Positions 1-11,058 are shown, counted from the stretch's first letter. The stretch is DNA of 64,000 nucleotides from Adineta ricciae (GCA_905250025.1 CAJNOJ010000311.1:49525-113524); one strand, 5' to 3'. Translations and numbers: made by a program. The notes: generated from the sequence alone by a model not told the origin.

Positions 1-637
1 TTTTAGGAGTGGCAATTTAACTTAACTTTAAGTGTTCAAGTTAACGCCACCCACCCGGTAAACCGTAGCTCAATTTTATATTTTGTGGCTTCAAAAAGAA
101 ATAAAAGATCATGTGACTGGTTTTTTAGGTTGACGAACGATCATTTTTTCTTGTTTCTTTTATCTATCATCGAATAAGACCTGGGAAGAACGAAACGAAC
201 ACACTGAGAGATGCTGCATGAAGCTCTCAGCAATCTAGCGTGAAACTTTTTACAGTCGTGTGTTTTATTACCGAAAAACGTCAAATGATGCAAATCAATT
301 AGTGAAAACTGATTGGTTAGCATTTAACCTTCTTGAAAAACAAATTTACATGATTAAACTAAATCTCTAATTTAAACTGTAGAGCTCTTTATCTTCCACT
401 GTACGTTTTAGCTAAAAAAATTAATTTAAAGGTGTCAATTTCTTTTGAAGAAAATCGAATTGGCTTGCAAAGGAGTCAAAGGCATAAAAGATTTCCTACT
501 TTTAATTCTTAAAATTTCTATTTTAAATGTCAAAACAGAATTCAATGAGCATGCGTATTCCAACGCCATCTTTCTGCGCACGCCAACAATTCGTAACTGT
601 TGAAATGATTACACGTCATTTGTTTTCGTCAAAAGCG
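1..637. other. AT-rich spacer upstream of the F-box/LRR gene
   Basis: I see no coding exon, repeat or RNA gene here. The short open frames lack splice-site support and resemble no known domain. Confidence 0.5.
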
Positions 638-644
638 TATATAA
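638..644 (+). promoter_or_regulatory. TATA box (TATATAA)
   Basis: TATATAA lies about 95 bp upstream of the ATG at 735, in a stretch with no other gene. A five-codon upstream ORF (ATG at 658, stop at 673-675) lies between them and could modulate translation. Assignment as the promoter of the F-box/LRR gene is inferred from spacing only. Confidence 0.45.
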
Positions 645-734
645 CTACATCACCATCATGAGATACTACTCATAACGAACAAAGTCAAACATTTTTCATC
701 GCTTCCAGTCTCTACGGTACGGTTTGCTGCACGA

Positions 735-2722
735 TTGAAATACAACATGCACACATTTTCCACATTACCCGTCGAAATTGTTTATCGAATTATGGATCAT
801 CAAAATGACGAGACGCTATTTTGTTCAATGCAAAATATTTCCCGGCGGCTCAATCAGATCCTGAGCACCTATGAGCGATATCGAGTAAGTTTACTTGATG
901 GCACCTTAACATTCTTGTCGGTTATACTACTCATAAGCCTAATAATATTTAACGTCGTAAATTTCTTCATAAGAAGCCGCAAGTAATCTCATAATCCGCA
1001 AATAATTTCCTCGAATAAGACATTCACAGTGCGAATTCATATGAAATCAAGCATTCCTCCCCTCTCTCGCCTTTCTCCTATATATGTTGAGCACTTCGAT
1101 ACAAAAGATTATCAGCTATCACTTTTGATGAACCCTCCCAAACGAAGCAAACTGCTCTCCACAATTTCTCGGTCTACGCCTATATTCATTCCGGCCCTCC
1201 TCCTCATCCTCACCCTCACCCACACCCCCGCACCCTCATATCACACATATACAGTCGGAAGTGTCATCAAAGATTTTCTTTGCTACTTGTCCCTTTCATG
1301 TAGACACTAACCGAACTAAGCCTCTACTGGAACGGGATCGGTACTAAAGGGGCACAACACATTGCGAATGCGTTGCGAACGAACACAGTAATATTGATCT
1401 CATTTCACGGAAGGTGAAGTATTCAGTCTCTCTCACACCTACAGACACTCACCACACTAAATCTCGGCTATAACCGACTCGGTGATGGAGGAGCACAACA
1501 CATTGCGGATGCGCTGGGAACGAACACGGTAATACTGATCTCATTTCACGGAAGGTGAAGTATTTAGTCTCTCTCACACCTACAGACACTCGCCACGCTA
1601 ATCCTCCTCGACAACGGAATCGGTGCTGAAGGAGCAAAACACATTGCGGATGCTTTGCGAACGAACACGGTAATATTGATCTCATTTCACGGAAGGTGAA
1701 GTATTCAGTCTCTCTCACACCTACAGACACTCACCACACTAAACCTCAGTTGGAATGGAATCGGTGCTGAAGGAGCACAACACATTGCGGATGCGTTGCG
1801 AACGAACACGGTAATATTGATCTCATTTGACGGAAGGTGAAGTATTCAGTGTCTCTCACACGCACAGACACTCACCACACTAAACCTCTACCGCAACGAA
1901 ATCGGTGCTGAAGGAGCACAACGGATTGCGGATGGGTTGCGAACGAACACGGTAATATTGATCTCATCTCACGGAAGGTGAAGTATTCAGTCTCTCTCAC
2001 ACCTACAGACACTCACCACACTAAGCCTCATTTGGAACGGAATCGGTGCTGAAGGAGCACAACACATTGCGGATGCTTTGCGAACGAACACGGTAATATT
2101 GATCTCATTTCACGGAAGGTGAAGTATTCAGTCTCTCTCACACCTACAGACACTCACCACACTAAACCTCAGTTGGAACGGAATCGGTGCTGAAGGAGCA
2201 CAACACATTGCGGATGCTTTGCGAACGAACACGGTAATACTGATCTCATTTCACGGAAGGTGAAGTATTCAGTCTCTCTCACACCTACAGACACTCACCA
2301 CACTAGATATCGGCTACAACGAAATCGGTTATGAAGTGGCACAACGGATTGCCGATGCGTTGCGAACGAACACGGTAATATTGATTTCATTTGACGGAAG
2401 GTGAAGTATTCAGTGTCTCTCACACTTACAGACACTCACCACACTAATCCTCGACAGTAACCAAATCGGTGATGAAGTGGCACAACACATTGCCGATGCG
2501 TTGCGTCGGAATGCAGTAAGGCTGATGCTTTGCTGGAACAGAATGGGGAATATTTGATTTATCTAATTCTTAGAGCATCAATATGGTGTAGGTCTTTCAC
2601 TGAACGAAATGGGAGAACAAGTGATAGTGGATCTGGTGACTCTTTTGGTAGAAAGGATGCTTTTCGATAGAGAATTTGGTCGATGTCATTTGCTGCGTAG
2701 TTTTGCTGACAGTGAGAAGTAG
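735..2722 (+). CDS. F-box protein with nine 28-residue leucine-rich repeats
   Basis: Predicted substrate adaptor of an SCF-type ubiquitin ligase. Model: exons 735-884, 1304-1387, 1445-1528, 1586-1669, 1727-1810, 1868-1951, 2009-2092, 2150-2233, 2291-2374, 2432-2515 and 2576-2722, all phase 0, about 350 aa. Residues 7-50 read as an F-box (LPVEIVYRIMDH followed by a Leu/Arg-rich helix). Each of the next nine exons is one LRR of the RNase-inhibitor/NLRC3 type (LxLxxNxIG...GAQHIADALR). The last acceptor is ambiguous: TTAG followed directly by AG. Using the first AG stops after five codons, whereas using the second gives a 48-residue C-terminus with an LRR-like look. Intron 1 (885-1303) is long for this genome and pyrimidine-rich. 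Without splicing, the first exon runs on into a hydrophobic tail. F-box plus LRR architecture is common in bdelloid genomes; the substrate is unknown. Confidence 0.75.
1304..2515 (+). repeat. Tandem array of nine 84-bp LRR exons separated by eight 57-bp introns (141-bp period)
   Basis: Every unit is one 28-codon phase-0 exon plus one intron of exactly 57 bp. The introns start GTAATA and end ACAG, and differ from each other at only zero to about four or five positions. Exons differ mostly at the two residues before the consensus Asn (SW, GY, LD, YR, IW, DS) and at the residue after it. Unit borders fall exactly at splice sites, so copy number can change without disturbing the frame. Confidence 0.9.
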
Positions 2723-4104
2723 TGAAGGAATAGAAAATGAACTTTGCTGTGAGAAGTGGATGTGACCTGAATGAGAATGCTTTTTTTTGTGGGAAAATAT
2801 ACGTGGAATAGTGGAAGTGAGTGCTTTACTTACGGAGGTTCAACAGAGCAGTGTTTGATGGAAGAGGTGCCATGGTACGATGCGTTTATGAGAGGTTTGC
2901 TGGGATTGGAATTTGTTTCTGAAAGTGTGCGATTGACAAGACAACATTACTACAGACTGCTCGACTATATTGGGATATGGTAGAATTGTATTGACAAGAG
3001 TACAGTTCGTATGCATTTTACATGGCAGGTCTCGTACAGGTAAAGTGATCAGACCAAGGCACATTAAATGGGAGCGATGTTTCATTATTATCTAGCTGTT
3101 TCATGTTTGATTCCAAATCCTAAATGTATTGAGAGCTTGATAATGAAGTGTTATGTTTGTTTGTAATTTATTTTTGAAGAGGATAGTATGTATCCGTTAT
3201 CTATGAATTCTATGGTGCATTGGAAAGAAACAATGTACTCTAAAGTGACTGAAATGGCACAGTGAAGAGAGAATGGTCAAAAAGTAGCGCACCAGATCGC
3301 GCTGTTAGACTAATCGCTTCCCACGATCAGCGTAGTAAGAAAAGCGGAGAATACCAGTTTGACAAATTTTCTCAGTCAGATTCGGACTGGTACATTCAAT
3401 ATCTAATGATAGGCCCCTATCGTACGCTTGCTCTAAGGTCTATCTTTCGAATGATGACAAAACGGAAACCAGTTAGTGGTGCATCATTCAACTCCATAGC
3501 CTGTGCGCTGAAATATTATATATTCGTAGCTTTCCTCAGCATTACACTGCAAGAGAAGGTACATTTCGTTTGATTTGGGTACCTGTCTTTGAGCTCTCTA
3601 CACGTATCGGCAATTGGAAGCTCGCACAAAATGATGATCATTGAACAGAAGTGGATTTTGGCTATCTGGAGTCACTCCAGACTGATTTTGTATCTGTAGT
3701 GTTGCTAGGTTTTGAGATGTATCTGAAATTATATGTACATATACCGCCTTTTTTCAAGGGGTTAATAGTACTTAGTCAAAGTACAGTGATATAAATCGAG
3801 TGGACTGAAAGTATGCAAAGTATCATCATCTAAGTACAAATAATTTTACTTTCAATCAAGATATTTGTGCACATTTAGTCTCCATTTGTTTATCAATACA
3901 GCATCCTCAACGAATACAACTGTGTAGTAATAGTCTGTACGTGATGTTCGAAAAAAATATATAACCATAGGACACCGGCTATAGTCAAGCGTATTAGTAT
4001 GATAAATAAAACATTATGTTCGATGTCTAGAGGCGTAATAATTAATAACTGATCTTCATAAACGAACTTTGAACTAACCTCCGTGTACCTGACAACAAGA
4101 CTGA
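2723..4104. other. Spacer without recognisable genes
   Basis: Open frames of 60-100 codons occur on both strands, but none shows a domain, codon pattern or splice context that I can support. Fragments of the upstream part of the Helitron relic may lie near the right edge but are not readable. Confidence 0.4.
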
Positions 4105-4749
4105 ACTTCTTTCTGGTCTTTTAGCTTTGGTAAGAAACATGCCTGTGAAATAGGGCTTTCCAATGGTACTCAAGGAATTTTTCGAGAGCTCATATACGAT
4201 GATCAGAAGGATCCGAGCGATTTAAAAATAAAAAGCGAAATATTTCCCTCAAATGCAATCTACATACGAAAACCATTATATGCACTCGTAGAATTGAATG
4301 CATCACAAGTAGTAACAAATCTCGATGGCCTTCGTCGCAAACTCATTCCTATTCCATTAATCAAGAAGCAGTTCACTGTTCCTATAAGGCAACTTTTCGG
4401 GCATCTGCTCGATCGAGTACAAAATGAGAGAAGAATTCCACAAGTCATTCAAGTCACACGAACACAGCTACCAATTGTACCTGCCTTCGCAATAACTACA
4501 TATAAAGCGTATGGACTCACGATGAACAAAATTGTAGTCGATCTTCAAGTTCCGTTTCAGACATTGCAAGTGGTGTCAGTATACGTACCACTCAGCAGAG
4601 TGAAGAGAGCGGAACATATAGTCATTCTTCGAACTTTTGATATGAAGGTTCTACCAGTACGACCTTCTCTTGCTCAAGACGCTAGACTGAAACGTCTAGA
4701 TGAACTTGACAAAAAGACAAAACGACAGTGTACCTTTTTCATTTCGTAA
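4105..4749 (+). pseudogene. Helitron Rep/Helicase, C-terminal helicase relic
   Basis: The open frame begins after a TGA at 4102-4104 and ends at a TAA at 4747-4749. It reads as the end of a Pif1-type superfamily 1 helicase as found in Helitron transposons: GLSNGTQG, then VPAFAITTYKAYGLTMNK (the late helicase motif TxHKxQG, with Tyr where Gln is usual), then PLSRVKRAEHIVIL (motif VI region). The Rep domain and the Walker motifs are missing, so it is a 5'-truncated relic. A close relative lies on the minus strand at 41910-42194 and keeps KAQG. Unwinding activity is not expected. Confidence 0.8.
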
Positions 4750-5064
4750 ATATGTGTAAATCGATACTTTGCTAATAGTCTAGTCCATCGTAGGCATATA
4801 AAATGTAATATAATTTGAAATGACCTTAAAATAATTATTTATAAATGTTCATTTCCTTTATCTCTATTCACACTTATGTTAATTATTATATAATTGTCTG
4901 ATTTTCTACCATTGTACCAGATATTACCTATCGTGTTTTCTTTGTTTCATTTTTTTTGTAATCATCCATAATCTTTCTAATTGTACTGGTATTTCTTGAA
5001 AATATCTAATCTATGCCGGAAATAAACTTATGTACACAATAATGCATTAAAAATATAACATCCG

Positions 5065-5740
5065 TAAGCGACTGCCTCGACGAGCATTACTTGTTGTATT
5101 GCGTCACCGTTTCTTTCTTCTTATTGCATATTGCATTGGTAGTATAAAATTGAGGTTTTTATATGCATCTCCAAAAATAGTCAGAAAAATTCAGTATTTT
5201 GTTTTCGAAATTTACTAAATATATCTGCGCAAAACATTTGAATTGTTTCTTCGTGTATGAAATTTTTAAATGAATTAGTTTCACAATTGGGACACGAAAA
5301 AAACATCTGTCCTCTACAGTTGAGGGTTAAGTGAGTCGGCACGGTGAGCGCTACTTGTTATTATACCCATTGATAATTTAAATGAATGAATAATTTGTTT
5401 GCTTTCATTATTTGATGATAATCCAATACATTGTGAACGAATAAATACAAAGAGAATTAAATACGACACTAAACACAAGTAACGCTCGTCGAGATAGACT
5501 CGCTGAGCCATCGACTGAATAACTAACATTGGTAAATGTTTGCAGTCCATGGAACCATTCACAACAACTCACATTGTATTATTGCATACGCGCTATAACC
5601 CTGTTTTTAACTTATCATCTTTTAATTTACCTCGTAACAAATTCCAACAATATAGGATGTCATAGAGCCACAAAGCTATTTAAGAACTTTTATAATAAGT
5701 AACGGTCGTCGAGGCAGAGTCGCTTAGCCTCCGACTGAAT
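5065..5740. repeat. Four copies of a GTAACGCTCGTCGAG...GAGTCGCT motif in mixed orientation
   Basis: Related 30-45 bp sequences lie at 5065-5096 (reverse), 5332-5375 (reverse), 5475-5521 (forward) and 5697-5740 (forward). A fifth copy is at 41479-41511, also next to a Helitron helicase relic and in the same relative orientation as the 5065 copy. The pair 5332-5375 and 5475-5521 forms an imperfect inverted repeat of about 190 bp overall. They are likely transposon termini, either Helitron-associated or a small foldback element. No ORF lies within. Confidence 0.55.
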
Positions 5741-6199
5741 GAGAGTGTGTGTGTGTTGTCGATATGTTGCCTGGTGTTCATGTCGTCAATCATACCCTCA
5801 CCCTCTCAAGATGACCAAATATAGGGATAACATGTTATCTGACAGCTTTGTACGTTATTGACTTATTTTTTTCGCATCGAATCATAATTTCCTGATGAAT
5901 GACTTTTTTATTTTTAATGAACATCCACCGATTATAAAAGGAAAGCTAACAATCGAAAAACATTGCTTAATTTGCAAGAAGATAAATGCATGATTTTCAG
6001 ATAATTGAATGATGATCAATGATGGGCAGATCGATTGGTGATGGTGACAAATTATTGATCCATTCGTTAATATACACAAAATTTGCTTTCGTTTAAAGTA
6101 ATATTTGGACTAATTCCGTTAAATCTGCCTTCCGGCAAGATGCTATTCGATTCTTGATCATCATCAGGTTCGTTTATTGGTGGAAATTGAGTTGTTCGA
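5741..6199. other. Spacer
   Basis: A short (TG)n stretch near 5746-5755 is the only feature seen; there is no supported coding sequence. Confidence 0.4.
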
Positions 6200-6942
6200 T
6201 TAATTAAATTCAATCGTCGGTTTTTCAAGATCAATTTGATATAATACATGGTTCATGTACTCTAATTCACTTTGGTCAAAATATTCTTTAATTGGTTCTG
6301 GAAAAAGATCGGTCAATGGACGCTTTACCCAGGTCGATCATTCCGGCGACTGGATCCGGTGAAATCTGAGTCGGTTCCGGTACAGCTCTTCTCGATTCCA
6401 GCAAGTTCCGGTAGGTTCCTTGCCGCCGGATTCCGGCCGGAATTGCACAGGAAATATCCGATCAGTTCCTGACCGTTTCCAGCTCGAAGTTTGCAGGAAA
6501 CGGTCGGGAAATGACTGGAACCTACGCTTGAACTTCCGGCCGGAACCGACCGTGCCATAATAACCTGGGTCACTATCTTCATGATAACATAATAATTTGT
6601 TTTTGGACTAAAATATTTTGACGGAGTGGTTGGTAGTGTGAGCATCACGCTACGTCTGTTGTTGTTTAAGATATTCGTTGGGTGTATTGGTAATAGATAT
6701 TGTATAACTTCTTGACAACTTAGTTGTGGAAGAAAGATTTTCTCTGCTGGATCACTGTTCGATGTTATGCTTCCATGGAGTCCACTAGTAACTAAGAGAT
6801 GTACATAATCACCATCAATGTATAAGACTAATGCTGGCCGGTGTTTCTTCTTTTTACGTTTTCTCTTTCTCTTTCCTGATTTGTTCGACGAATTTTTTGA
6901 TGATGCTGTTTTTTCATCTACATTGTGATATAGTGATGTCAT
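6200..6942 (-). CDS. Lys/Arg-rich small protein, unrecognised; single intron filled by a MITE
   Basis: I do not recognise the family. Model: 6942 down to 6574 (123 codons), intron 6573-6323, then 6322 down to 6200 (41 codons), 163 aa, both junctions phase 0. Residues 21-34 are a run of Lys/Arg that could be a nuclear localisation signal. The rest is globular-looking, and the C-terminus is acidic/aromatic (FPEPIKEYFDQSE). The intron has GT (GTGACC) and AG (TAAAG) borders, and almost all of it is a transposable element with CCCAGGT ends. Without splicing, the ORF reads into the element and stops. The alternative is a pseudogene broken by the insertion, but the exact frame match across the element favours removal by splicing. 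Confidence 0.5.
6328..6569. mobile_element. MITE with CCCAGGT...ACCTGGG ends (copy 1)
   Basis: The 242-bp element is much GC-richer than its surroundings, with inverted CCCAGGT termini and an interior built of many short TTCCGG/GGATCC-type words in both orientations. A related element with the same ends lies at 51190-51501. I cannot define a clean target-site duplication (flanks TTA/TCA), so the superfamily is open. Confidence 0.65.
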
Positions 6943-8413
6943 GACTCTCTTGTCCTTGTTGGAAATATCCTTACGAAATATTCCATGTCGTCATAGTCTG
7001 TTGGAATATTCGCAGGGTATTTTCCCCTTTCTAGAGCTATATATATAGTCACGATGTTTTCCTAGTGTTGTTCAGTTTTATGTTTATTTCTAAATAAATT
7101 CTCTCTCACCTCAAGACGTGACATACACCAAAAGCTTGTTTAGCTTTATATCGAACAAAATATATTTTTCCGCCGATTAGAGTTGAAAATGTTTGTTCTT
7201 CTTCCAGACTACTGCGACCTTGCAAAATACATAATGGAAATGTTAATTATTGTAAAGTATACCGACAACTTACTGTCACTCATTGATTCAAATGATGCTA
7301 ATCCTTCAATATTAACTAGACAATTGGATAAAAGAAAACTGAAAATGAACACGAAGAATAATACAATACAATCCCAGCAAACAAAAAAGGGAAGAAGTAG
7401 TTTTTTCTTTTTCTCCTTCCTTTGTACATATACATAATCCAATAATAAATATATGCGAGAGATATCGGGCATATTCAGGCTTGTCATTTGAACTACAAAA
7501 TTTCGATCTCAACGATCATGATCTGGCAGCCGTATGCATATCTTTGCAATTCTGATACAAAAGATTATCACGTGAACGCTTTCAGCAATTCTGTTTCAAG
7601 AATTTTATACTGACATTCTCATCAATGGTTGTCAATCCAGGTGAAATAAACTCAGTCATAAACGCCTGTTCTCCATTCCATCGTATTTGACCTGTCTGGT
7701 ACGTACCTTATTACGACTGTGTATCGTACGTGATTATTTATAGGATTTTCTACACGTTTTTCACCGACTTTGATCGTATACAGCGCCTAACAAACGGGTC
7801 AAATATGGTCAGTTCACGGGCGAAAGAATGTCTTCGGGATAGTTTTGATGATTGTCTCAAAGTCAATTATCATATATTAGGCTCATAAATGATAATAGAC
7901 CAAATCGCATAGAATATTTCCTTAATATTTTACCATAATAAAATGAAACAGCGAAGATCTATGTTTTTCTCGGTCTTTTACCTTATTATTTTTAGCTCTT
8001 AAGTGCACGATGATAGCTTTAGAAACGATACTTTGCCTTACTTTAATTATTCCTACACATTTGTGTTTTTACACAAGATACTACTTGTAGACTAGAAATG
8101 AGGAAATAGATAATCGAATCTCGAATGATATCTTTCGATTAATTCAAGTGTTTTTTATTTGTATAGATCTTGTTTGAAAAGAAAATTCCCGAAGATGATA
8201 CCTTTTTAGACATTTACATTCGACACCGTGAATGACGATAAACAAATTCATTAAAACCAGAAGTAACTAAGTATTATTTATTTTAGACGAACGTGTTATG
8301 TAAAAGAATCATCCTGATATCAGTAAAAAATCCACGTATAATTATCATGAATTGAATTTAATTTAAAAACGGCCAAAAAACACGAACCCAAACCATTCAA
8401 TTCGAGTTTACAA
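6943..8413. other. Spacer without supported genes
   Basis: Several overlapping frames around 7183-7512 are low-complexity (Lys/Phe runs from A- and T-tracts) and I do not support them. I see nothing else recognisable. Confidence 0.4.
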
Positions 8414-8716
8414 ATGTTAAATAATATATTTCAAGGAAAATTACTATTAAAAGTCTTACATAAAGGTAATGATGGTATAATGAAAAGCATTATATTAGAT
8501 AAAAATGACCAAAAATTATATACAAATTACACGCAATTCAAGGATATTGATGGAAAACCATTGAATTCACCAGAAAATATTTATCCATTCAGAAGATTAC
8601 TGAGTTGGCATGCAAGATGTGCTCATGATTATTACGCTAAAACAAAGAAAAGGATACCAGAGAGTGAAAATTTTGATGGCCTAGTATCTCTTCCAGGAGA
8701 TGATTTACACGAATAA
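8414..8716 (+). CDS. Hypothetical 100-aa protein
   Basis: A single-exon ORF from an ATG in A-rich context to a TAA. The composition is protein-like, with an Arg/Trp/His-rich centre (PFRRLLSWHARCAHDYY) and an acidic end. There is no signal peptide, membrane segment or known domain. It could be a complete small protein or one exon of a larger gene; no convincing splice partner is visible nearby. Confidence 0.35.
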   Translation: MLNNIFQGKLLLKVLHKGNDGIMKSIILDKNDQKLYTNYTQFKDIDGKPLNSPENIYPFRRLLSWHARCAHDYYAKTKKRIPESENFDGLVSLPGDDLHE

Positions 8717-9636
8717 AAAGTAGATTAATACTTGATAGAAGATTGATTACTTTGTTAAAAATTAAATCCAGCATTATTTGGTTTCTTATCTTGCTTTTTT
8801 TTCTCATCATTAGCACATATTTACCGGGATCGGATTTAAGAATCATCATTCATAACGGTTTTATCTACGATTGAATGATAAAATCAAATTCGTGAAACAT
8901 CTTACATTATCGATAGGCATTGAGGTGGGATAATTCTACGATAGTCTCAATTAGAATGTCCAATTGATTTCTTTTTGCAAATTCGAGAAAAAGAATTGAA
9001 GATGAATGAGAGAGACGAGGAAAAACATTGGCATCGTCTGTTGATTAAGATTTGTTCTTGAAATCAGTCGATCACAAATGAGTTTGTTCTCTTTTTGGTC
9101 AAGGTCAATCAATAATAAACACTACAATCCATTTCGATCGGAAAAATCATCTATCTTCGATTAAAGAAAATTCTTTGGAAGTGGTTCGGGATTGTCATTT
9201 GATTGATTATTCAATGACAAAAAATAGCTCAAAAGGGCTTTTTTTTCAATACTTCGGACTTTGATTAAGTTCGATGAAGAAAATGAACACAAAGAAAAAC
9301 GAGAGAACGGTGAGAAATGTTTTTATTATTTTTCTTGTCAAAAACAAAATGCAATCGGACATAAACATACACACACACAAAAGATATATTCATGTAAATA
9401 AGTTTATATATATATACTGTTCAAAACAACAATTTGCTTTTTTTTCTTTTGGGAAGCATCATCTCAATACTTGATAAGAAAGAAGAAAATCTAATCTTCT
9501 TTGTTTTTCCTTGGAGAAAAAAGATGTGCTTTTTGTTAATTTTCATCTCTAAATCAATCCAAGGAAAATCTTTGCATTTGAAAGAGAATTCTTCTTACGA
9601 GAATTTGTGTGTTGACTGTTTCTTCAAGATTGAATT
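8717..9636. other. AT-rich spacer
   Basis: Contains poly-T and poly-A tracts and a (TA)n/(CA)n stretch at 9369-9415. A short ATG exon with a GTGAGA donor (9274-9309) is conceivable but unsupported. Confidence 0.35.
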
Positions 9637-10140
9637 TTGCTGAACACTTTTCAAAACATTGTTTTTAATAATTCCCATTGGAAATCTGGTGTTTGTTGGG
9701 GAAATTTAGCAGGCTGTTTAGCTTTCTATCACTCTCTAACCGGTTTTATATTATTAGTGGCAAATGCAACATTCACTTTCCTAACAACTGACTATCTCTT
9801 CATCTTTGCATCACTAATTGCACTTGGTTTTCTAATCATTCTCTTAGGAATTATTCTCCTGCCGTTGGTATTTTCCTACTTTCTCGGTCGACAATATCAT
9901 ATCTATGCAACAAGTCATGCATATGTAACGTTTGTTATTAATTTAATTAATGTATTCCTGATTGGCTGTGTTGCTTATGAAGTTAGTCAATTACAAGTCT
10001 TAAGTTTACTTTCATCGCGATTTTTAATTGCGGATTTGGGTTTATTAGCATTATCGTTGGTTGTCGGTGTTACAGCATGGGTGACATATGTTGGAAGACA
10101 ATTTCATGAACCCAATGGACAATTTATCCTTCAACTTTAA
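9637..10140 (+). CDS. Four-pass membrane protein (MARVEL/tetraspan-like), start unresolved
   Basis: About 160 aa with four hydrophobic segments at residues of roughly 31-50, 53-83, 96-116 and 130-152 and short polar termini, the layout of small MARVEL-like tetraspan proteins. Sequence similarity beyond topology is not evident to me. The frame has no ATG: the first possible codon after the in-frame stop is a TTG at 9637. No AG acceptor upstream joins a Met exon in frame before the TTTAG at about 9703-9707. The true start may be in a distant exon, use a non-ATG codon, or be lost. A poly-A-like tract follows the stop. Confidence 0.5.
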   Translation: MLNTFQNIVFNNSHWKSGVCWGNLAGCLAFYHSLTGFILLVANATFTFLTTDYLFIFASLIALGFLIILLGIILLPLVFSYFLGRQYHIYATSHAYVTFVINLINVFLIGCVAYEVSQLQVLSLLSSRFLIADLGLLALSLVVGVTAWVTYVGRQFHEPNGQFILQL

Positions 10141-10254
10141 TATAAGAAAAAAAAACCGTTGTTTTGTTTTTGTTTCTTTCTTTGTAAAACTAAGAAAATA
10201 ACATGAAGAGTATATGTGTCTGCTTTCTTTTTCAGATTCTTTTTCCTATTTCAA

Positions 10255-11058
10255 TTATATCAAACGGATAATAATCAAAATAACGAATATGAACGATAGC
10301 GAATGACGTATTCCTTGACTTAATTGTCCATCGACTGTTTTGGTTATATTGTATTTGAACATAACATCTTTAACAGCTTGAAATGTTAATGGACCATTAC
10401 ATAATGATCGATTACATCGGATTTCAAAGCTTCCAAAATTACCAAAATCGTATGCAGTCACCGATTTGTCATTCCCATAAAGTTGATTATTACAGCCACG
10501 ATTGGTTCGACTATTTCTTCGTAATCGTTGTGCACCTTGACAGATACCAGGCCGAGTAACCAAACCACATTGACGAATGTTTTCATCCGAATCGAAACAT
10601 GAAAGATCAGCATCTTCAATCGGTGATGATGATGCAAGAAGTGGCCAGAGTTCTTCACCAAGTGTTGTGTAGTTAAATTTCAAACGTTGAAGCAAACCTG
10701 ACATGGTTTTCGTAGCGAACTCAATTGCACAGTCGTCGGAGTGATCGCATAGATGCGAGACACTATAATCAAAACTAAGTGAACCATCGTTGGAAAATCG
10801 AACACCAGTAGAATGATACATTCCTGATGATCCATTTGCTTGACCGATTTCAAATGAAAGATATGAATAATATCGATGATACCAGTACGACATGCGAAAA
10901 GCGCATTGTATTGAAGACTGACTTTGATTGCATGATTTAGGAATTTCGAAAGGAGTGTCGAGATCGGATTTAAATGAACAATCTACTGTACATTGAAGTG
11001 CAGATGTGAGTGAGATGGTGTAGAGAAGAAAAGCAAGAAGAATTCGGTGGAATGACAT
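10255..11058 (-). CDS. Secreted, Cys-rich protein, possibly GPI-anchored
   Basis: An intronless ORF of 267 aa. Residues 1-20 form a typical signal peptide (basic start, Leu-rich core, cleavage near TSA-LQC). The mature part has about 14 cysteines and several N-glycosylation sequons (NQS, NGS, NYT, NRS, NIT), fitting an extracellular disulfide-rich fold. The last 17 residues are strongly hydrophobic and follow a short polar stretch with Ser/Gly, as in GPI-anchor signals. The family and ligand are not recognised. It points away from the tetraspan gene's 3' end (tail-to-tail, about 115 bp apart). Confidence 0.65.
   Translation of the reverse strand: MSFHRILLAFLLYTISLTSALQCTVDCSFKSDLDTPFEIPKSCNQSQSSIQCAFRMSYWYHRYYSYLSFEIGQANGSSGMYHSTGVRFSNDGSLSFDYSVSHLCDHSDDCAIEFATKTMSGLLQRLKFNYTTLGEELWPLLASSSPIEDADLSCFDSDENIRQCGLVTRPGICQGAQRLRRNSRTNRGCNNQLYGNDKSVTAYDFGNFGSFEIRCNRSLCNGPLTFQAVKDVMFKYNITKTVDGQLSQGIRHSLSFIFVILIIIRLI

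Noticed and set aside
1449-1730. 93-codon minus-strand ORF with internal repeats over the LRR array
   Set aside because: It is the antisense of the conserved 141-bp exon/intron units; the repetition comes from the LRR array and no domain is visible.
2771-3085. Overlapping ORFs on both strands downstream of the LRR gene
   Set aside because: No start context, domain or splice support; opposite-strand shadows of each other.
6325-6942. Single 205-codon minus-strand ORF read straight through the GC-rich element
   Set aside because: The last 80 codons are MITE sequence; the spliced model with in-frame downstream exon 6322-6200 explains the flanks better.
7183-7512. Three overlapping ORFs around a Lys/Phe-rich tract
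   Set aside because: Low-complexity A/T runs read in several frames; no independent evidence of coding.
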